A stretch of DNA of 64,000 nt, taken from NCBI RefSeq assembly GCF_021272205.1, contig NZ_JAJSDX010000008.1, positions 124,001-188,000 on the forward strand. The letters are read 5' to 3'. This document shows, piece after piece, positions 1-8,947 of the stretch. The stretch comes from Pantoea sp. Mb-10. Lineage in GTDB: Bacteria > Pseudomonadota > Gammaproteobacteria > Enterobacterales > Enterobacteriaceae. Below the pieces are notes generated by a model. It was not told the origin of the DNA. It saw only the letters and a program-made list of their open reading frames with translations, and made no database searches. Within the stretch, counting starts at the first letter, position 1. Each line of letters starts with the position of its first letter. The position numbers and the translations under genes are program-made.

Positions 1-1
1 G

Positions 2-1318
2 AGCGAAGCCGGTAAATCCATCTTCTTCCTGATCGAGGCTAACCCCGGTCCTGGCATGGGCGTGCTGGTGGCCTACATGATTTTTGGTCGCGGTAGCGCC
101 AAACAGTCTGCAGGCGGTGCCGCCATCATTCACTTCCTCGGCGGTATCCACGAAATTTACTTCCCGTATGTGCTGATGGCACCGCGTCTGCTGCTGGCTG
201 TGATCCTCGGCGGTATGACCGGCGTGTTCACCCTGACCGTGCTGCACGGCGGCCTGGTATCACCTGCCTCGCCGGGTTCTATCCTCGCGGTGCTGGCGAT
301 GACGCCAAAAGGCGCTTACTTCGCCAATATTGCAGCCATTGTCGCCGCCTTCGCGGTCTCCTTCGTGGTGTCGTCGATTCTGCTGAAAACCAGCAAAGCG
401 AAAGAAGGCGACGATATCGAAGCGGCAACGCAGCGCATGCACGACATGAAAGCGCAGTCAAAAGGCCAGAGCGCAGGCGGCACGCCAGCCGTCACCGATG
501 CCAACAGCGTGGACGTGAGCCATGTGCGCAAAATCATCGTGGCCTGCGACGCCGGTATGGGCTCCAGCGCCATGGGCGCAGGCGTACTGCGTAAAAAAGT
601 GCAGGACGCGGGCCTGAGCAGCATCTCCGTGACTAACAGCGCCATTAACGCGCTGCCGGGCGATGTCGATCTGGTGATTACGCACCGCGATCTCACCGAA
701 CGTGCCATTCGCCAGGCGCCGCATGCCCAGCACATTTCGCTGAGCAATTTCCTCGACAGCGCGCTGTACAGCAACCTGACCGAACGGCTCGCCGCGGCCA
801 ACCGCAGCGAAGCGCACCGCACCGCCGTGCAGACCACGCTCGGCGACAGCTATGACGACGGCAGCGCGAATCTGTTTAAAATGGGGCCAGACAATGTGTT
901 CCTGAATCTGAGCGCGACGCACAAAGAGCAGGCTATCCGCTTTGCCGGTGAGCAGCTGGTGAAAGGCGGCTATGTGCAGCCCGAGTACGTGGACGCGATG
1001 CTGGCGCGTGAAAAACTGACGCCAACCTATCTCGGCGAGTCGATTGCCGTGCCGCACGGTACCGTAGAAGCCAAAGATCGTGTGCTGAAAACCGGCGTGG
1101 TGTTCTGTCAGTATCCGGCTGGCGTGCAGTTTGGCGACGAGCCGGATGACATTGCCCGCCTGGTGATCGGTATTGCCGCGCGCAACAACGAACACATTCA
1201 GGTGATCACCAGCCTCACCAACGCACTGGACGACGACAGCGTGATTGAGAAGCTGGCGCACACTACCCGCGTCGAGGACGTGCTGGAACTGCTGTCAGGC
1301 AGCACAGCCAAAGCCTGA
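2..1318 (+). CDS. mtlA: PTS mannitol-specific EIICBA component, 5' partial
   Basis: Inner-membrane mannitol permease of the phosphotransferase system, importing mannitol as mannitol 1-phosphate. The gene runs off the left edge, so about 438 codons of the usual ~637 are visible. The first part is the end of the membrane EIIC domain. A Lys/Glu/Ala-rich linker leads to EIIB, with its phosphocysteine in IIVACDAGMGSS (Cys codon at 545). EIIA follows, with its phosphohistidine in AVPHGT (His codon at 1055). It is followed by mtlD and mtlR as in E. coli, so it is the first gene of the mannitol operon. Identification is by recall of the family. No internal defect is seen. Confidence 0.97.
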   Translation, partial: SEAGKSIFFLIEANPGPGMGVLVAYMIFGRGSAKQSAGGAAIIHFLGGIHEIYFPYVLMAPRLLLAVILGGMTGVFTLTVLHGGLVSPASPGSILAVLAMTPKGAYFANIAAIVAAFAVSFVVSSILLKTSKAKEGDDIEAATQRMHDMKAQSKGQSAGGTPAVTDANSVDVSHVRKIIVACDAGMGSSAMGAGVLRKKVQDAGLSSISVTNSAINALPGDVDLVITHRDLTERAIRQAPHAQHISLSNFLDSALYSNLTERLAAANRSEAHRTAVQTTLGDSYDDGSANLFKMGPDNVFLNLSATHKEQAIRFAGEQLVKGGYVQPEYVDAMLAREKLTPTYLGESIAVPHGTVEAKDRVLKTGVVFCQYPAGVQFGDEPDDIARLVIGIAARNNEHIQVITSLTNALDDDSVIEKLAHTTRVEDVLELLSGSTAKA

Positions 1319-1338
1319 CGCACCGCGTTATTTTCCCC

Positions 1339-1384
1339 GGGGCGGGCAAGCCCGTCCCCTGTTTTGGGGCGGACATGCCCGCCC
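1339..1384. repeat. Two tandem GC-rich hairpins between mtlA and mtlD
   Basis: Two related hairpins with about a 27-nt period. The first (1339-1359) pairs GGGG/CCCC and GGGC/GCCC around a short loop. The second (1367-1384) is GGGCGG, a 6-nt loop, then CCGCCC. No long T-run follows, so they look more like mRNA-processing or stabilising structures, or REP-like elements, than strong terminators. They may set different MtlA and MtlD levels from one transcript; that is inference. Confidence 0.6.
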
Positions 1385-1411
1385 TTTCGCTATTTGATAT
1401 GGGTCAACTTT

Positions 1412-2560
1412 ATGAAAGCGTTACATTTTGGAGCCGGAAACATCGGTCGCGGCTTTATCGGTAAACTGCTGGCAGACGCCGGCATTGAGCTGGTGTTTGC
1501 GGACGTAAATCAGGTCGTGCTCGATGCCCTTAACGCCCGTCATGAATATCCGGTTCGCGTGGTGGGCGAGCAGGCGAACGTTGAAATCGTACGCGGCGTC
1601 AGCGCCATCAACAGCACCAGCGACGCGGTGATGACCCACGTGGCCGAAGCCGATCTCGTGACGACCGCCGTCGGGCCGCAGATTCTGGAGCGTATTGCCA
1701 GCGGCATCGCGCAAGGTCTGATTAAACGTCACGAGGCGGGTAACACCCGTCCACTGAATATCATTGCCTGTGAAAACATGGTGCGCGGCACCAGCCAGCT
1801 AAAACAGCACGTCTTCAAAACCCTGCCCGCATCGTCTCACGCGTGGGTTGAGCAGCACGTTGGCTTCGTGGATTCCGCCGTTGACCGCATCGTGCCCCCT
1901 TCGGAAGCGGGCAGCAGCGATCCACTGGAAGTTACGGTTGAAACCTTCAGCGAGTGGATTGTGGATAAAACCCAGTTTGTGGGCACCCCGCCGAGCATTC
2001 CCGGCATGGAGCTGACCGATAACCTGATCGCGTTCGTGGAGCGCAAGCTGTTTACCCTGAATACCGGCCACGCCATCACGGCTTACCTCGGTCAACTGGC
2101 GGGCCACGCCACCATTCGTGAGGCGATTCTGGATGCCAAGGTGCGTGCTGTGGTGCAGGGTGCCATGCACGAGAGCGGCGCGGTGCTGATTCAGCGCTAC
2201 GGGTTTGATGCCGAAAAGCACGCGGCCTATATCCAAAAAATCCTGACGCGCTTTGAAAACCCCTACCTGAAAGATGACGTTGAGCGCGTGGGCCGCCAGC
2301 CGCTGCGTAAACTGAGCGCGGGCGATCGCCTGATAAAACCGCTGCTGGGCACGCTGGAGTACCAGCTGCCGCACGACAACCTGGTGCAAGGCATTGCCGC
2401 CGCGATGCACTACCGCAGCGAAGCCGATCCCCAAGCGCAAGAGCTGGCCGCACTGCTGGCGGAAAACGGCCCGCAGACCACGCTGGCAAAGATCTCTGGC
2501 CTGGCAGCCGACAGTGAAGTGGTGTCCTCAGTGGTGAGCGCTTACCACGCTATGGCATAA
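1412..2560 (+). CDS. mtlD: Mannitol-1-phosphate 5-dehydrogenase
   Basis: Cytoplasmic NAD-dependent oxidation of mannitol 1-phosphate to fructose 6-phosphate. The reading frame extends upstream, but the start [17 protein letters not shown] at 1412 gives 382 aa, the E. coli length, and puts the Rossmann GxGxxGRG motif at residues 7-14. The C-terminal polyol-dehydrogenase helical domain is complete. It lies in the mannitol operon between mtlA and mtlR, 93 nt after mtlA, with the gap filled by two hairpins. No anomaly is seen. Confidence 0.97.
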   Translation: MKALHFGAGNIGRGFIGKLLADAGIELVFADVNQVVLDALNARHEYPVRVVGEQANVEIVRGVSAINSTSDAVMTHVAEADLVTTAVGPQILERIASGIAQGLIKRHEAGNTRPLNIIACENMVRGTSQLKQHVFKTLPASSHAWVEQHVGFVDSAVDRIVPPSEAGSSDPLEVTVETFSEWIVDKTQFVGTPPSIPGMELTDNLIAFVERKLFTLNTGHAITAYLGQLAGHATIREAILDAKVRAVVQGAMHESGAVLIQRYGFDAEKHAAYIQKILTRFENPYLKDDVERVGRQPLRKLSAGDRLIKPLLGTLEYQLPHDNLVQGIAAAMHYRSEADPQAQELAALLAENGPQTTLAKISGLAADSEVVSSVVSAYHAMA

Positions 2561-2623
2561 TGCGCGCCCTATAAGCGAAACCCGGGCGCGGTGCACGCCG
2601 CGCCCGTTGGCGGTATCAGAACG

Positions 2624-3178
2624 ATGCAGGCAATAATGGAAGAGAAGCAGGCTTTTGAAAACCGGGTGCTTGAGCGCCTGAACGCCGGTCGTTCGGTGAG
2701 AAGCTTTCTGATCGCCACCCTCGACCTGCTGGCTGAAGCGGTGAACCTGCTGGTGCTCCAGGTTTTTCGCAAAGACGATTACGCCGTGAAGTACGCGGTA
2801 GAGCCGTTGCTGCTGGGCGATGGTCCGCTGGGTGAGCTTTCGGTGCGTTTGAAGCTGGTTTACGGCCTTGGCATCCTCAGTCGACACGAGTATGAAGATT
2901 GCGAGCTGCTGCTGGCGCTGCGCGAAGAGTTGAATCACGACTCAACCGAGTACCGCTTTACCGATGACGAGATTCTCGGACCGTTCCGGGAGTTGCACTG
3001 CGTGCTGGCTTGGCCGCCTCGCCCTGACTTCACGCAGGATGATGAGGCGCTGCGCAGCATGCAGCAGCAGCGCTACTTACAAATGGTGCGCTCTACCATG
3101 GTGCTGTCGCTGACCGAGCTGATTGCGCGCATTTCCCACAAGCAGGCGTTTAAAAAACCCGGCCTCGAACCGCGCTAA
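2624..3178 (+). CDS. mtlR: Mannitol operon repressor MtlR
   Basis: Small helical repressor of the mannitol operon, not a classical helix-turn-helix protein. It matches E. coli MtlR through [32 protein letters not shown] and LREELNH. The start is ambiguous: GTG at 2591 gives 195 aa, while ATG at 2624 ([11 protein letters not shown]) aligns with an internal Met of E. coli MtlR. I chose the ATG because a GC-rich inverted repeat (about 2583-2609) would overlap the translation start from the GTG. It follows mtlD closely. Function is by homology. Confidence 0.93.
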   Translation: MQAIMEEKQAFENRVLERLNAGRSVRSFLIATLDLLAEAVNLLVLQVFRKDDYAVKYAVEPLLLGDGPLGELSVRLKLVYGLGILSRHEYEDCELLLALREELNHDSTEYRFTDDEILGPFRELHCVLAWPPRPDFTQDDEALRSMQQQRYLQMVRSTMVLSLTELIARISHKQAFKKPGLEPR

Positions 3179-3282
3179 CACCCGCTTTTACAGCGCCAGG
3201 CGTCAATAGCATCGCCTCTTCGCTGCCAGGCCGCGCCAATTTGATGTATCCTTTGCCTGTTTTCCTAAATGAGTTTTCCCTG

Positions 3283-3645
3283 ATGAAAGAACAAGAAAAA
3301 GCTGAGATCAAACGTCTCAGCGATCAACTGGACGCGCTTAACCGTAAAGAACCGCAGCTGCTGGAATCCGGCGATGCGGAAAAGCTCGGCGAACTGCTGC
3401 GTGAAAAAGAGAAGCTGGTGCAGGAGATCGATCGCCTGCGCAACGTGCGCACTGAGAAGCTGAGTAAAGAAGCGCAACAGCTGCAAAAGCTGGGCTTCAG
3501 CCGCGAGATCACCAAAAAAGAGCAGGCCAATCTGGGCGCGTTGAAAAAAAGCGTGCGCGGTCTAGTGGTGGTGCATCCAATGACCGCGCTGGGACGTGAG
3601 ATGGGTCTGACAGCGATGACCGGCTACGCGAAGCAGCCGTTCTAA
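3283..3645 (+). CDS. yibL: YibL family ribosome-associated protein
   Basis: 120-residue, strongly charged, mostly helical protein. The start [16 protein letters not shown] at 3283 matches E. coli YibL in length and sequence; an upstream ATG at 3241 in the same frame is less likely. The N-terminal two thirds look coiled-coil (Glu/Lys/Leu heptads). The conserved tail contains [22 protein letters not shown]. coli YibL has been reported to co-purify with ribosomes; its exact role is unknown. It sits downstream of mtlR as in E. coli and converges with the virK-like gene, leaving a 9-nt gap. Confidence 0.93.
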   Translation: MKEQEKAEIKRLSDQLDALNRKEPQLLESGDAEKLGELLREKEKLVQEIDRLRNVRTEKLSKEAQQLQKLGFSREITKKEQANLGALKKSVRGLVVVHPMTALGREMGLTAMTGYAKQPF

Positions 3646-3654
3646 GACCGCAAA

Positions 3655-4641
3655 TTACGCGGCGTGTGATACGTCGCGTGACGCCTGCGAATCGGGCGCT
3701 GGCGTCACGCCAGCGGCCAGCAGGACCTGCTCGTTCAGCGTATCCAGCAGCGCATAGCGGCGGCGGTACTCCGCCCGCTTCTTACTGGCAATCTCTTCCA
3801 GATCTTTACGCACTATGTGCAGCGGCAGCGCAAAGAGTTCATCTGCACGGGCTTCGCCGCCGAGCGACAGCCAAAACTCGCTATAGCTGGCAAAGAACTT
3901 GTCGCTCTTGCTGTGGCGATAGCGCATGCTGCGGAATACGTGCGTGGTATCGCCTACGGCATGAATCGCCTGCGCGCCAAGCTGTTTCCCTAAAATAAAT
4001 ACCACTTCCATTAACAAACGCTTAGGGAATACCCCGTGCGCGGCTTTCGTTGCATCGCGAATAACGTCATTGGAGATATGCTTACGCGGCCCCTGCAATC
4101 CGCCAATTAATAATGTGCGTTTACCGTTTTCCTGAATAATAGAAAACGAGAGCGACGCAATATTATGACCTTGATAATGCAGCGTTAACGTCACTTCGCC
4201 TTCGCGGTCAAAATGACCGGGACAGCAGTGAATAACAAAGGCTTCGTCGTTTTTACCGCTAAAGCTGGCGATAACCTGCGAGGATGAACTCAGCAGCAGC
4301 TGACGCAGTTGCACATTCTCTAAATTTCCCACCAGCGTGTAATGATCAAGCAGCGCCTGCGCCCGCTGCGCCACGCTAAAACCTGCGCGTAAGTAAGGGC
4401 GATGTGGCTTAGCCGGTAATAACCCCTGCATGCGCATCAGCTGAGGCAAAAAAGGTAATTTCGCCAACTCATTAAGATAATTAAAGGTAGAAACCGGAAA
4501 GACCAGTGACCTTAACGCAAATTTAAAGCGAAACATTTTACTGTTCCACAATTTATCTGGACGGGTTTTACCTGTTATTAACTGTACAAACAGAGAAGCT
4601 GACGAATCATTATTCGCCTCAGGTGTTGTAATAATAGACAT
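3655..4641 (-). CDS. VirK/YbjX family protein (DUF535)
   Basis: 328 aa, full-length member of the DUF535 family that includes Shigella/Salmonella VirK and E. coli YbjX. Family members are linked to envelope changes and resistance to antimicrobial peptides, but no enzymatic activity is established. Conserved stretches include LHYQGHNIASLSFS, GGLQGPRK and LLMEVVF. The C-terminal part is basic (KKRAEYRRRYALL). The first ~100 codons are more AT-rich than the neighbouring genes. A PhoP-box-like sequence lies 111 nt upstream, which fits the known PhoP control of virK/ybjX genes in Salmonella. Whether this is virK or ybjX cannot be decided from the sequence alone. Confidence 0.88.
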   Translation of the reverse strand: MSIITTPEANNDSSASLFVQLITGKTRPDKLWNSKMFRFKFALRSLVFPVSTFNYLNELAKLPFLPQLMRMQGLLPAKPHRPYLRAGFSVAQRAQALLDHYTLVGNLENVQLRQLLLSSSSQVIASFSGKNDEAFVIHCCPGHFDREGEVTLTLHYQGHNIASLSFSIIQENGKRTLLIGGLQGPRKHISNDVIRDATKAAHGVFPKRLLMEVVFILGKQLGAQAIHAVGDTTHVFRSMRYRHSKSDKFFASYSEFWLSLGGEARADELFALPLHIVRKDLEEIASKKRAEYRRRYALLDTLNEQVLLAAGVTPAPDSQASRDVSHAA

Positions 4642-4751
4642 GATATTTTTTTACGTTGTGGGGTCAATTGCGGCTACTGTATGCCCCAAAATATCAACGG
4701 CGCGTTAATAACAACGCCACTGCGCTTAACAGCGCCAGAAAAAAAAGCCAT

Positions 4752-4768
4752 CGTTTAAGAAAGGTTTA
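4752..4768 (+). promoter_or_regulatory. Candidate PhoP box upstream of the virK-like gene
   Basis: CGTTTA-AGAAA-GGTTTA: two GTTTA half-sites with exactly 5 nt between hexamers, matching the (T/G)GTTTA-N5-(T/G)GTTTA PhoP box at all but the first base of one hexamer. It lies 111 nt upstream of the virK-like start codon and in reverse orientation to the gene. Function is inference. Confidence 0.5.
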
Positions 4769-4776
4769 TTTTGTGC

Positions 4777-4806
4777 AAAAAAAAACCGGTGAATCGCTTC
4801 ACCGGT
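4777..4806 (-). terminator. Rho-independent terminator of sodA
   Basis: Perfect 9-bp stem ACCGGTGAA/TTCACCGGT (4785-4793 with 4798-4806), 4-nt loop, followed on the minus strand by an uninterrupted T-run. It lies just downstream of the sodA stop. Confidence 0.92.
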
Positions 4807-4829
4807 TGCTGTGACAAACGCGCTCGCGC

Positions 4830-5447
4830 TTATTTTGCCGAAGCAAAACGCGCTGCAGCTTCGTCCCAGTTCACTACGTTCCAGAACGCTTTGATGTAGT
4901 CAGGACGCTTGTTCTGATACTTCAGATAGTAAGCGTGCTCCCACACGTCCAGGCCAAGGATAGGGAAACCGGACACACCGGCGATCGCTTCGCCCATCAG
5001 CGGGTTATCCTGGTTAGCGGTAGACACCACCGCCAGCTTGTCGCCTTTTTTAACCAGCCAAGCCCAGCCCGAGCCAAAGCGCGTTGCTGCTGCTTTCTCA
5101 AACTCTTCCTGGAATTTTTCTACGCTACCGAAATCTTTTTCGATCGCCGCTTTCAGGTCGCCCTGCAGCGTGGTGCCCGTTTTCAGGCCTTTCCAGAACA
5201 GGCTGTGGTTAGCGTGGCCACCCGCGTTGTTGCGCAGTGGGCCTTTTTTGTCTGCTGGCAGCTGATCCAGTTTAGCGATCAGTTCTTCAACCGGCAGATC
5301 GGCAAATTCAGTACCTTCCAGCGCCGCATTGGCGTTGTTGACGTAAGTCTGGTGATGTTTAGTGTGATGGATTTCCATCGTCTGCTTGTCAAAGTGTGGT
5401 TCCAGCGCGTCATAGGCGTAAGGCAGGGATGGCAGTGAATAACTCAT
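4830..5447 (-). CDS. sodA: Superoxide dismutase [Mn]
   Basis: Cytoplasmic manganese superoxide dismutase converting superoxide to peroxide and oxygen. The start [17 protein letters not shown] at 5447 gives 205 aa, about the E. coli length; an in-frame ATG five codons upstream is not family-like. Metal ligands are visible: the first His in the [10 protein letters not shown] region, His in NHSLFW, and Asp/His in [18 protein letters not shown] and QDNPLM are typical of the Mn type. It is monocistronic, with its own terminator and a possible Fur box upstream, matching the iron and redox control known for E. coli sodA. Confidence 0.97.
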   Translation of the reverse strand: MSYSLPSLPYAYDALEPHFDKQTMEIHHTKHHQTYVNNANAALEGTEFADLPVEELIAKLDQLPADKKGPLRNNAGGHANHSLFWKGLKTGTTLQGDLKAAIEKDFGSVEKFQEEFEKAAATRFGSGWAWLVKKGDKLAVVSTANQDNPLMGEAIAGVSGFPILGLDVWEHAYYLKYQNKRPDYIKAFWNVVNWDEAAARFASAK

Positions 5448-5557
5448 GTTCTTCCTCTCCATTTATAGTTTGGCAGCACAACCGCGATGGTGTGCCGCGT
5501 AAGCAGTCGGATCATTATAGTTAAAAACATGATCCGGAAAAGGGTTATCAATGCCTT

Positions 5558-5576
5558 AGTAATGATAAGGATTTGA
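5558..5576 (-). promoter_or_regulatory. Candidate Fur box upstream of sodA
   Basis: AGTAATGATAAGGATTTGA matches the 19-bp Fur consensus at 12 of 19 positions (uninterrupted TAATGATAA core). It overlaps an inverted repeat TTATCA-N12-TGATAA (5545-5568). It is about 110 nt upstream of sodA, which is Fur-repressed in E. coli. Confidence 0.4.
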
Positions 5577-5614
5577 TGAATCTGGAAAAAGCGCCGCGCC
5601 TCCCCCCTTCCATC

Positions 5615-6961
5615 CTAGCGCCCTAGCTCGGTTAGCGACCGATCCAGCGCCCCCACCAGCCAGTCAATATCCGCAGTCTGGAACGCCAAAGGCGGACGCA
5701 GCTTCAGCACGTTACCGTAAGGCCCCGCCACCGACGTCAGCACGCGGTGTTCGCGCAGCTTTTCAATTAAGTCCAGCGCCAGGGTTTTGTCCGGCGTTTT
5801 GCTGTGGCGATCGCGTACCAGCTCAAAGCCGATAAACAGCCCGGCACCGCGCACATCGCCGATGCAATCGTGCCGCGCCATCAGCGTTTGCAGCTCAGCC
5901 AGCAGCAGCGCCCCCACCTTTTGACTGTGCGCCTGCAGCTGCTCTTCTTTAATGACCGTCAGCACCGCCTGTGCCGCCGCCATCGCCACTGGGTTGCCAC
6001 CAAAGGTGTTGAAATACGGAATGCTGTCGCTGAACGCCGCCAGCACGTCGCTTTTTGCCAGCAGGCCGGAGACCGGGATACCGTTGCCCATCGGCTTGCC
6101 GGTGGTGATAACGTCCGGCACCACGCCGTGGCGGGCGAAGCCCCAGAACGCGTCGCCGGTGCGCGCAAAACCAGGCTGCACTTCATCGGCGATAAAAATG
6201 CCGCCGTTAGCGTGCACCACCTCAATCGCTTTTTTCAGGAACCCGGGCGGATTCGGCAGGACGCCGTCCGAGGAGAAAATCGAATCGGCGAGGAAACCGG
6301 CAAATTTGATGCCGTGCGCCTTCATGTCGTCAATCTGCTGTTGAATCTGTCCGGCGAACCACTCGCCCAAATCGGGCGCATCAACGCGATACGCATCCGG
6401 CGGCGGGACAAGGCGCGTGGTGGCCGCCAGCGGCTGACCGCTGCCCAGCGCAGGCGACGCGCCGGAAGTGAGCTCGCTGGTGCCGTGATACGCCTCCTGC
6501 GACACGATAATGCCGGTGCCGCCGCTGAAGGCGCGCGCCACGCGGATCGCCAGATCGTTCGCCTCCGAGCCGGTACACATGTACATCGCGCGATCGATCG
6601 CGTCCGGCGTCGTCGCCAGCAGTTCGTCGGTGTAATCCAAAATGCGCTCATGCAGATAACGCGTGTGGGTGTTCAGCATTTTCATCTGCTGGGTGACCGC
6701 CTCAATCACCGCCGGATGGCAATGACCAATGCTCGCCACGTTGTTATAGACGTCGAGATATTTCTCTCCGGCAGCATCCCATAAATATTGCCCTTCGCCG
6801 CGTACCAGATGCACCGGCTTACGGTAGAACAGGCGATAAGACTCGCCCAACACTTTGCTGCGCTTGTCGGTTAAACGTCGGGTGGCGGCGTCAAGGCCGT
6901 CGGCGTGTTCAGCACGAAAACTGTTGGTGTCCATGATGGTGGAACGTGTAGCCATAATCAC
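5615..6961 (-). CDS. Class III PLP-dependent aminotransferase
   Basis: 448 aa, full-length fold-type I enzyme of the class III (omega) aminotransferase family. Visible features: YLDVYNNVASIGHCHP near residue 70, CTGSEANDLA (phosphate binding), DEVQPGFARTG (the Asp that contacts the PLP nitrogen) and the Schiff-base Lys in ITTGKPMGNG. The sequence is close to the branch that includes alanine-glyoxylate aminotransferase 2-like proteins and ethanolamine-phosphate phospholyases. The substrate cannot be read from the sequence, and a lyase rather than a transaminase is possible. It is divergent from a DeoR-type regulator across a 158-nt gap holding an 18-nt-period direct repeat, suggesting sugar- or amine-metabolite control. 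Confidence 0.87.
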   Translation of the reverse strand: MIMATRSTIMDTNSFRAEHADGLDAATRRLTDKRSKVLGESYRLFYRKPVHLVRGEGQYLWDAAGEKYLDVYNNVASIGHCHPAVIEAVTQQMKMLNTHTRYLHERILDYTDELLATTPDAIDRAMYMCTGSEANDLAIRVARAFSGGTGIIVSQEAYHGTSELTSGASPALGSGQPLAATTRLVPPPDAYRVDAPDLGEWFAGQIQQQIDDMKAHGIKFAGFLADSIFSSDGVLPNPPGFLKKAIEVVHANGGIFIADEVQPGFARTGDAFWGFARHGVVPDVITTGKPMGNGIPVSGLLAKSDVLAAFSDSIPYFNTFGGNPVAMAAAQAVLTVIKEEQLQAHSQKVGALLLAELQTLMARHDCIGDVRGAGLFIGFELVRDRHSKTPDKTLALDLIEKLREHRVLTSVAGPYGNVLKLRPPLAFQTADIDWLVGALDRSLTELGR

Positions 6962-7024
6962 TCCCGCTGCGAAGGTAAAGGGATCGAGGATAAACCGCTG
7001 CCACTATCATGCCTGCTTTTGCGT

Positions 7025-7061
7025 CAAATGCAACCAAATACACAAATGCAACAAAATACAC
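7025..7061. promoter_or_regulatory. Two direct repeats between aminotransferase and DeoR-type gene; likely operator
   Basis: CAAATGCAACCAAATACAC (7025-7043) and CAAATGCAACAAAATACAC (7043-7061): two copies with an 18-nt period and one mismatch, 59 nt before the regulator's start codon. Tandem T-rich direct repeats are typical of DeoR-family operators such as those of AgaR. The site would serve both divergent genes. Confidence 0.6.
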
Positions 7062-7119
7062 ATGACGTCGCGCGCGCGCTCAGGTAAGCTGGCGCTCTTG
7101 TTCACCACCGGGAAACGTC

Positions 7120-7896
7120 ATGCTGCAGGAAACCCGCTTACACCGTATTCGCGCGCTGCTCGCCACCCAGCATCAACTCAGCACCGAGCGCATCATTCAT
7201 GAATTAGGGATTTCGCGGGAAACCGCGCGGCGCGACATCATTGAACTGGAAGCCCAGGGGTTAGCGCGTCGCGTGCACGGCGGTTTGGTGGCGGTGAACA
7301 GCCAGCCGGAGCCGCCGCTGCAGGTGCGCCGTAACGCGCAGGCGAAAGAAAAGCGCGCCATCGTTAATGCGGCGGCGCAGCAGCTGCAGCCGGGCCAGAC
7401 GCTGTTTCTGGATGCCGGAACCACCACCACCATGCTGGCCGAAGCGCTGCGTGGAGTAGCGGGCTTAACCATTGTCACCAACAGCCTGCAGGCCGCGCTG
7501 GCCCTGAGTGCGGCCGAGGAACATGAAACGCTGAACAATCAGGTGATCTTACTGGGTGGCACCATGATGGCGGGCGCGCAGCAGACGCGCGGAGAGATGA
7601 CGCTGGCGGAGATTTACCGTTACCACGCGGACGTGGCGCTGCTTTCACCGGTGGGCATTGATGCGCGCAGCGGCGCCAGCAGTTTCCACCCTCATGAAGC
7701 CGCTATCGCGCGCGCCATGGTGCAGCAGGCCACACGCACCATTTTGCTGGCAGATCACAGCAAGCTGGGCGTGGTCAGCCGCACTACCTATGCGGCTGTC
7801 AGCGACGTGGATCTGCTGATTTGCGACGGCGGGCCCGCGAAACCGGGTGCGCTCAGCGCGCTTCGCCAGGCGCTGCCGCAGGTGATGGTGGTTTAA
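7120..7896 (+). CDS. DeoR/GlpR family transcriptional regulator
   Basis: 258 aa. N-terminal DeoR helix-turn-helix ([17 protein letters not shown] then [17 protein letters not shown], residues ~8-45), followed by the DeoR sensor domain with [13 protein letters not shown] and [10 protein letters not shown], which bind phosphorylated sugars in the family. It probably represses the divergent aminotransferase gene and itself through the direct repeats at 7025-7061; this is inference from gene arrangement. Its stop overlaps the convergent fdhD stop by 4 nt. The ligand is unknown. Confidence 0.92.
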   Translation: MLQETRLHRIRALLATQHQLSTERIIHELGISRETARRDIIELEAQGLARRVHGGLVAVNSQPEPPLQVRRNAQAKEKRAIVNAAAQQLQPGQTLFLDAGTTTTMLAEALRGVAGLTIVTNSLQAALALSAAEEHETLNNQVILLGGTMMAGAQQTRGEMTLAEIYRYHADVALLSPVGIDARSGASSFHPHEAAIARAMVQQATRTILLADHSKLGVVSRTTYAAVSDVDLLICDGGPAKPGALSALRQALPQVMVV

Positions 7897-8717
7897 CGCA
7901 CGCGCTGTGGATGGGTGTAAATTGTGGCCCGGCCCGGTTTGCTGAAGCCCACCAGCGTTAAATTGCAGCGCGCCGCAACCTCAACCGCCAGCTGCGTAGC
8001 CGCCGAGACCGCAAACAGAATTTCAACGCCACACATGGCGCTTTTTTGCACCATTTCATAGCTGGCGCGGCTCGACACCAGCACCGCGCCCTGCTGCCAC
8101 GCCTGTTGGCTGCGGTGGCCCAGCAGTTTATCCAGCGCCACGTGGCGTCCTACGTCTTCACAGCCGCCCAGCAGCGCGCCCTGCGGCGACATCCACGCGG
8201 CGGCGTGCGTGCAGCCGGTGAGATTGCCAATCGGTTGAAAATCGCGCAGCTGCGCCAGCCCCGCGTCGAGGTTCGCCAGATCAAACGTTTGGCTAAACGG
8301 TAGCGGTTGCAACGGCTTGCCGATTTGTTCGAGCTGCTCAACGCCACACACGCCGCAGCCGGTGCGGCCCGCCATGGCGCGACGCTGTTCTTTTAGCGCC
8401 ATAAAGCGTCGGCTGGCGAGTTCAATGTGCACTTCAATGCCGTGACAGCCCGGCACCACGTCCATACCAAAAATGTCCGTGGGGCGCTCAATGATGCCTT
8501 CGGAGAGGGAAAAACCGAGCGCAAACGCCTCAAGGTCGCCGGGTGTGGCCATCATCACCACGTGCGAAATACCGTTGTACACCAGCGCCACCGGCACCTC
8601 TTCTGCCAGCCAATCATGCTCGGCCTGATCAAGGGGGCGACACTGCCATACCTGCGCGTCACGTACGCCTGCAGGGGCCGTTTCAGGCTGTTGAGAAAAG
8701 TGCTGTTTCGCTGTCAC
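7893..8717 (-). CDS. fdhD: Formate dehydrogenase accessory sulfurtransferase FdhD
   Basis: 274 aa. FdhD delivers sulfur from IscS to the molybdenum-bis-MGD cofactor of formate dehydrogenases. The conserved CxxC loop is present in [13 protein letters not shown], along with [13 protein letters not shown] and the [13 protein letters not shown] core. It is divergent from fdhE. In E. coli the fdoGHI structural genes sit between these two accessory genes; here nothing lies between them, so the client must be encoded elsewhere in the genome or be another molybdoenzyme. The protein looks complete and uninterrupted. Confidence 0.97.
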   Translation of the reverse strand: MTAKQHFSQQPETAPAGVRDAQVWQCRPLDQAEHDWLAEEVPVALVYNGISHVVMMATPGDLEAFALGFSLSEGIIERPTDIFGMDVVPGCHGIEVHIELASRRFMALKEQRRAMAGRTGCGVCGVEQLEQIGKPLQPLPFSQTFDLANLDAGLAQLRDFQPIGNLTGCTHAAAWMSPQGALLGGCEDVGRHVALDKLLGHRSQQAWQQGAVLVSSRASYEMVQKSAMCGVEILFAVSAATQLAVEVAARCNLTLVGFSKPGRATIYTHPQRVR

Positions 8718-8947
8718 GTGAGGGTCTCGCGCATCGGTTAAAGAGAAATAGGTGGGGATTTGCCGCCGCCGTTATTCTGAACCCCGTTGCGCGCACGCGC
8801 AAAATAAAACGACGCCGAACAAGAGAAAACCGCTCGCATTGCGAAGTGAGTGAGGCCGGTTAACCGCACTTCGGCTGAAGTGTTGGCCCTGGGCTGCTAT
8901 GATCATCGTCAGCGCTACTGCCCAACACAACAGGAAAACCGTCCCTG

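Noticed and set aside
458-1261. Long minus-strand open frame inside mtlA (267 codons)
   Set aside because: Antisense shadow of the mtlA EIIB/EIIA coding sequence; composition is His/Ala/Gln-rich as expected for reversed GC-rich codons, with no family resemblance.
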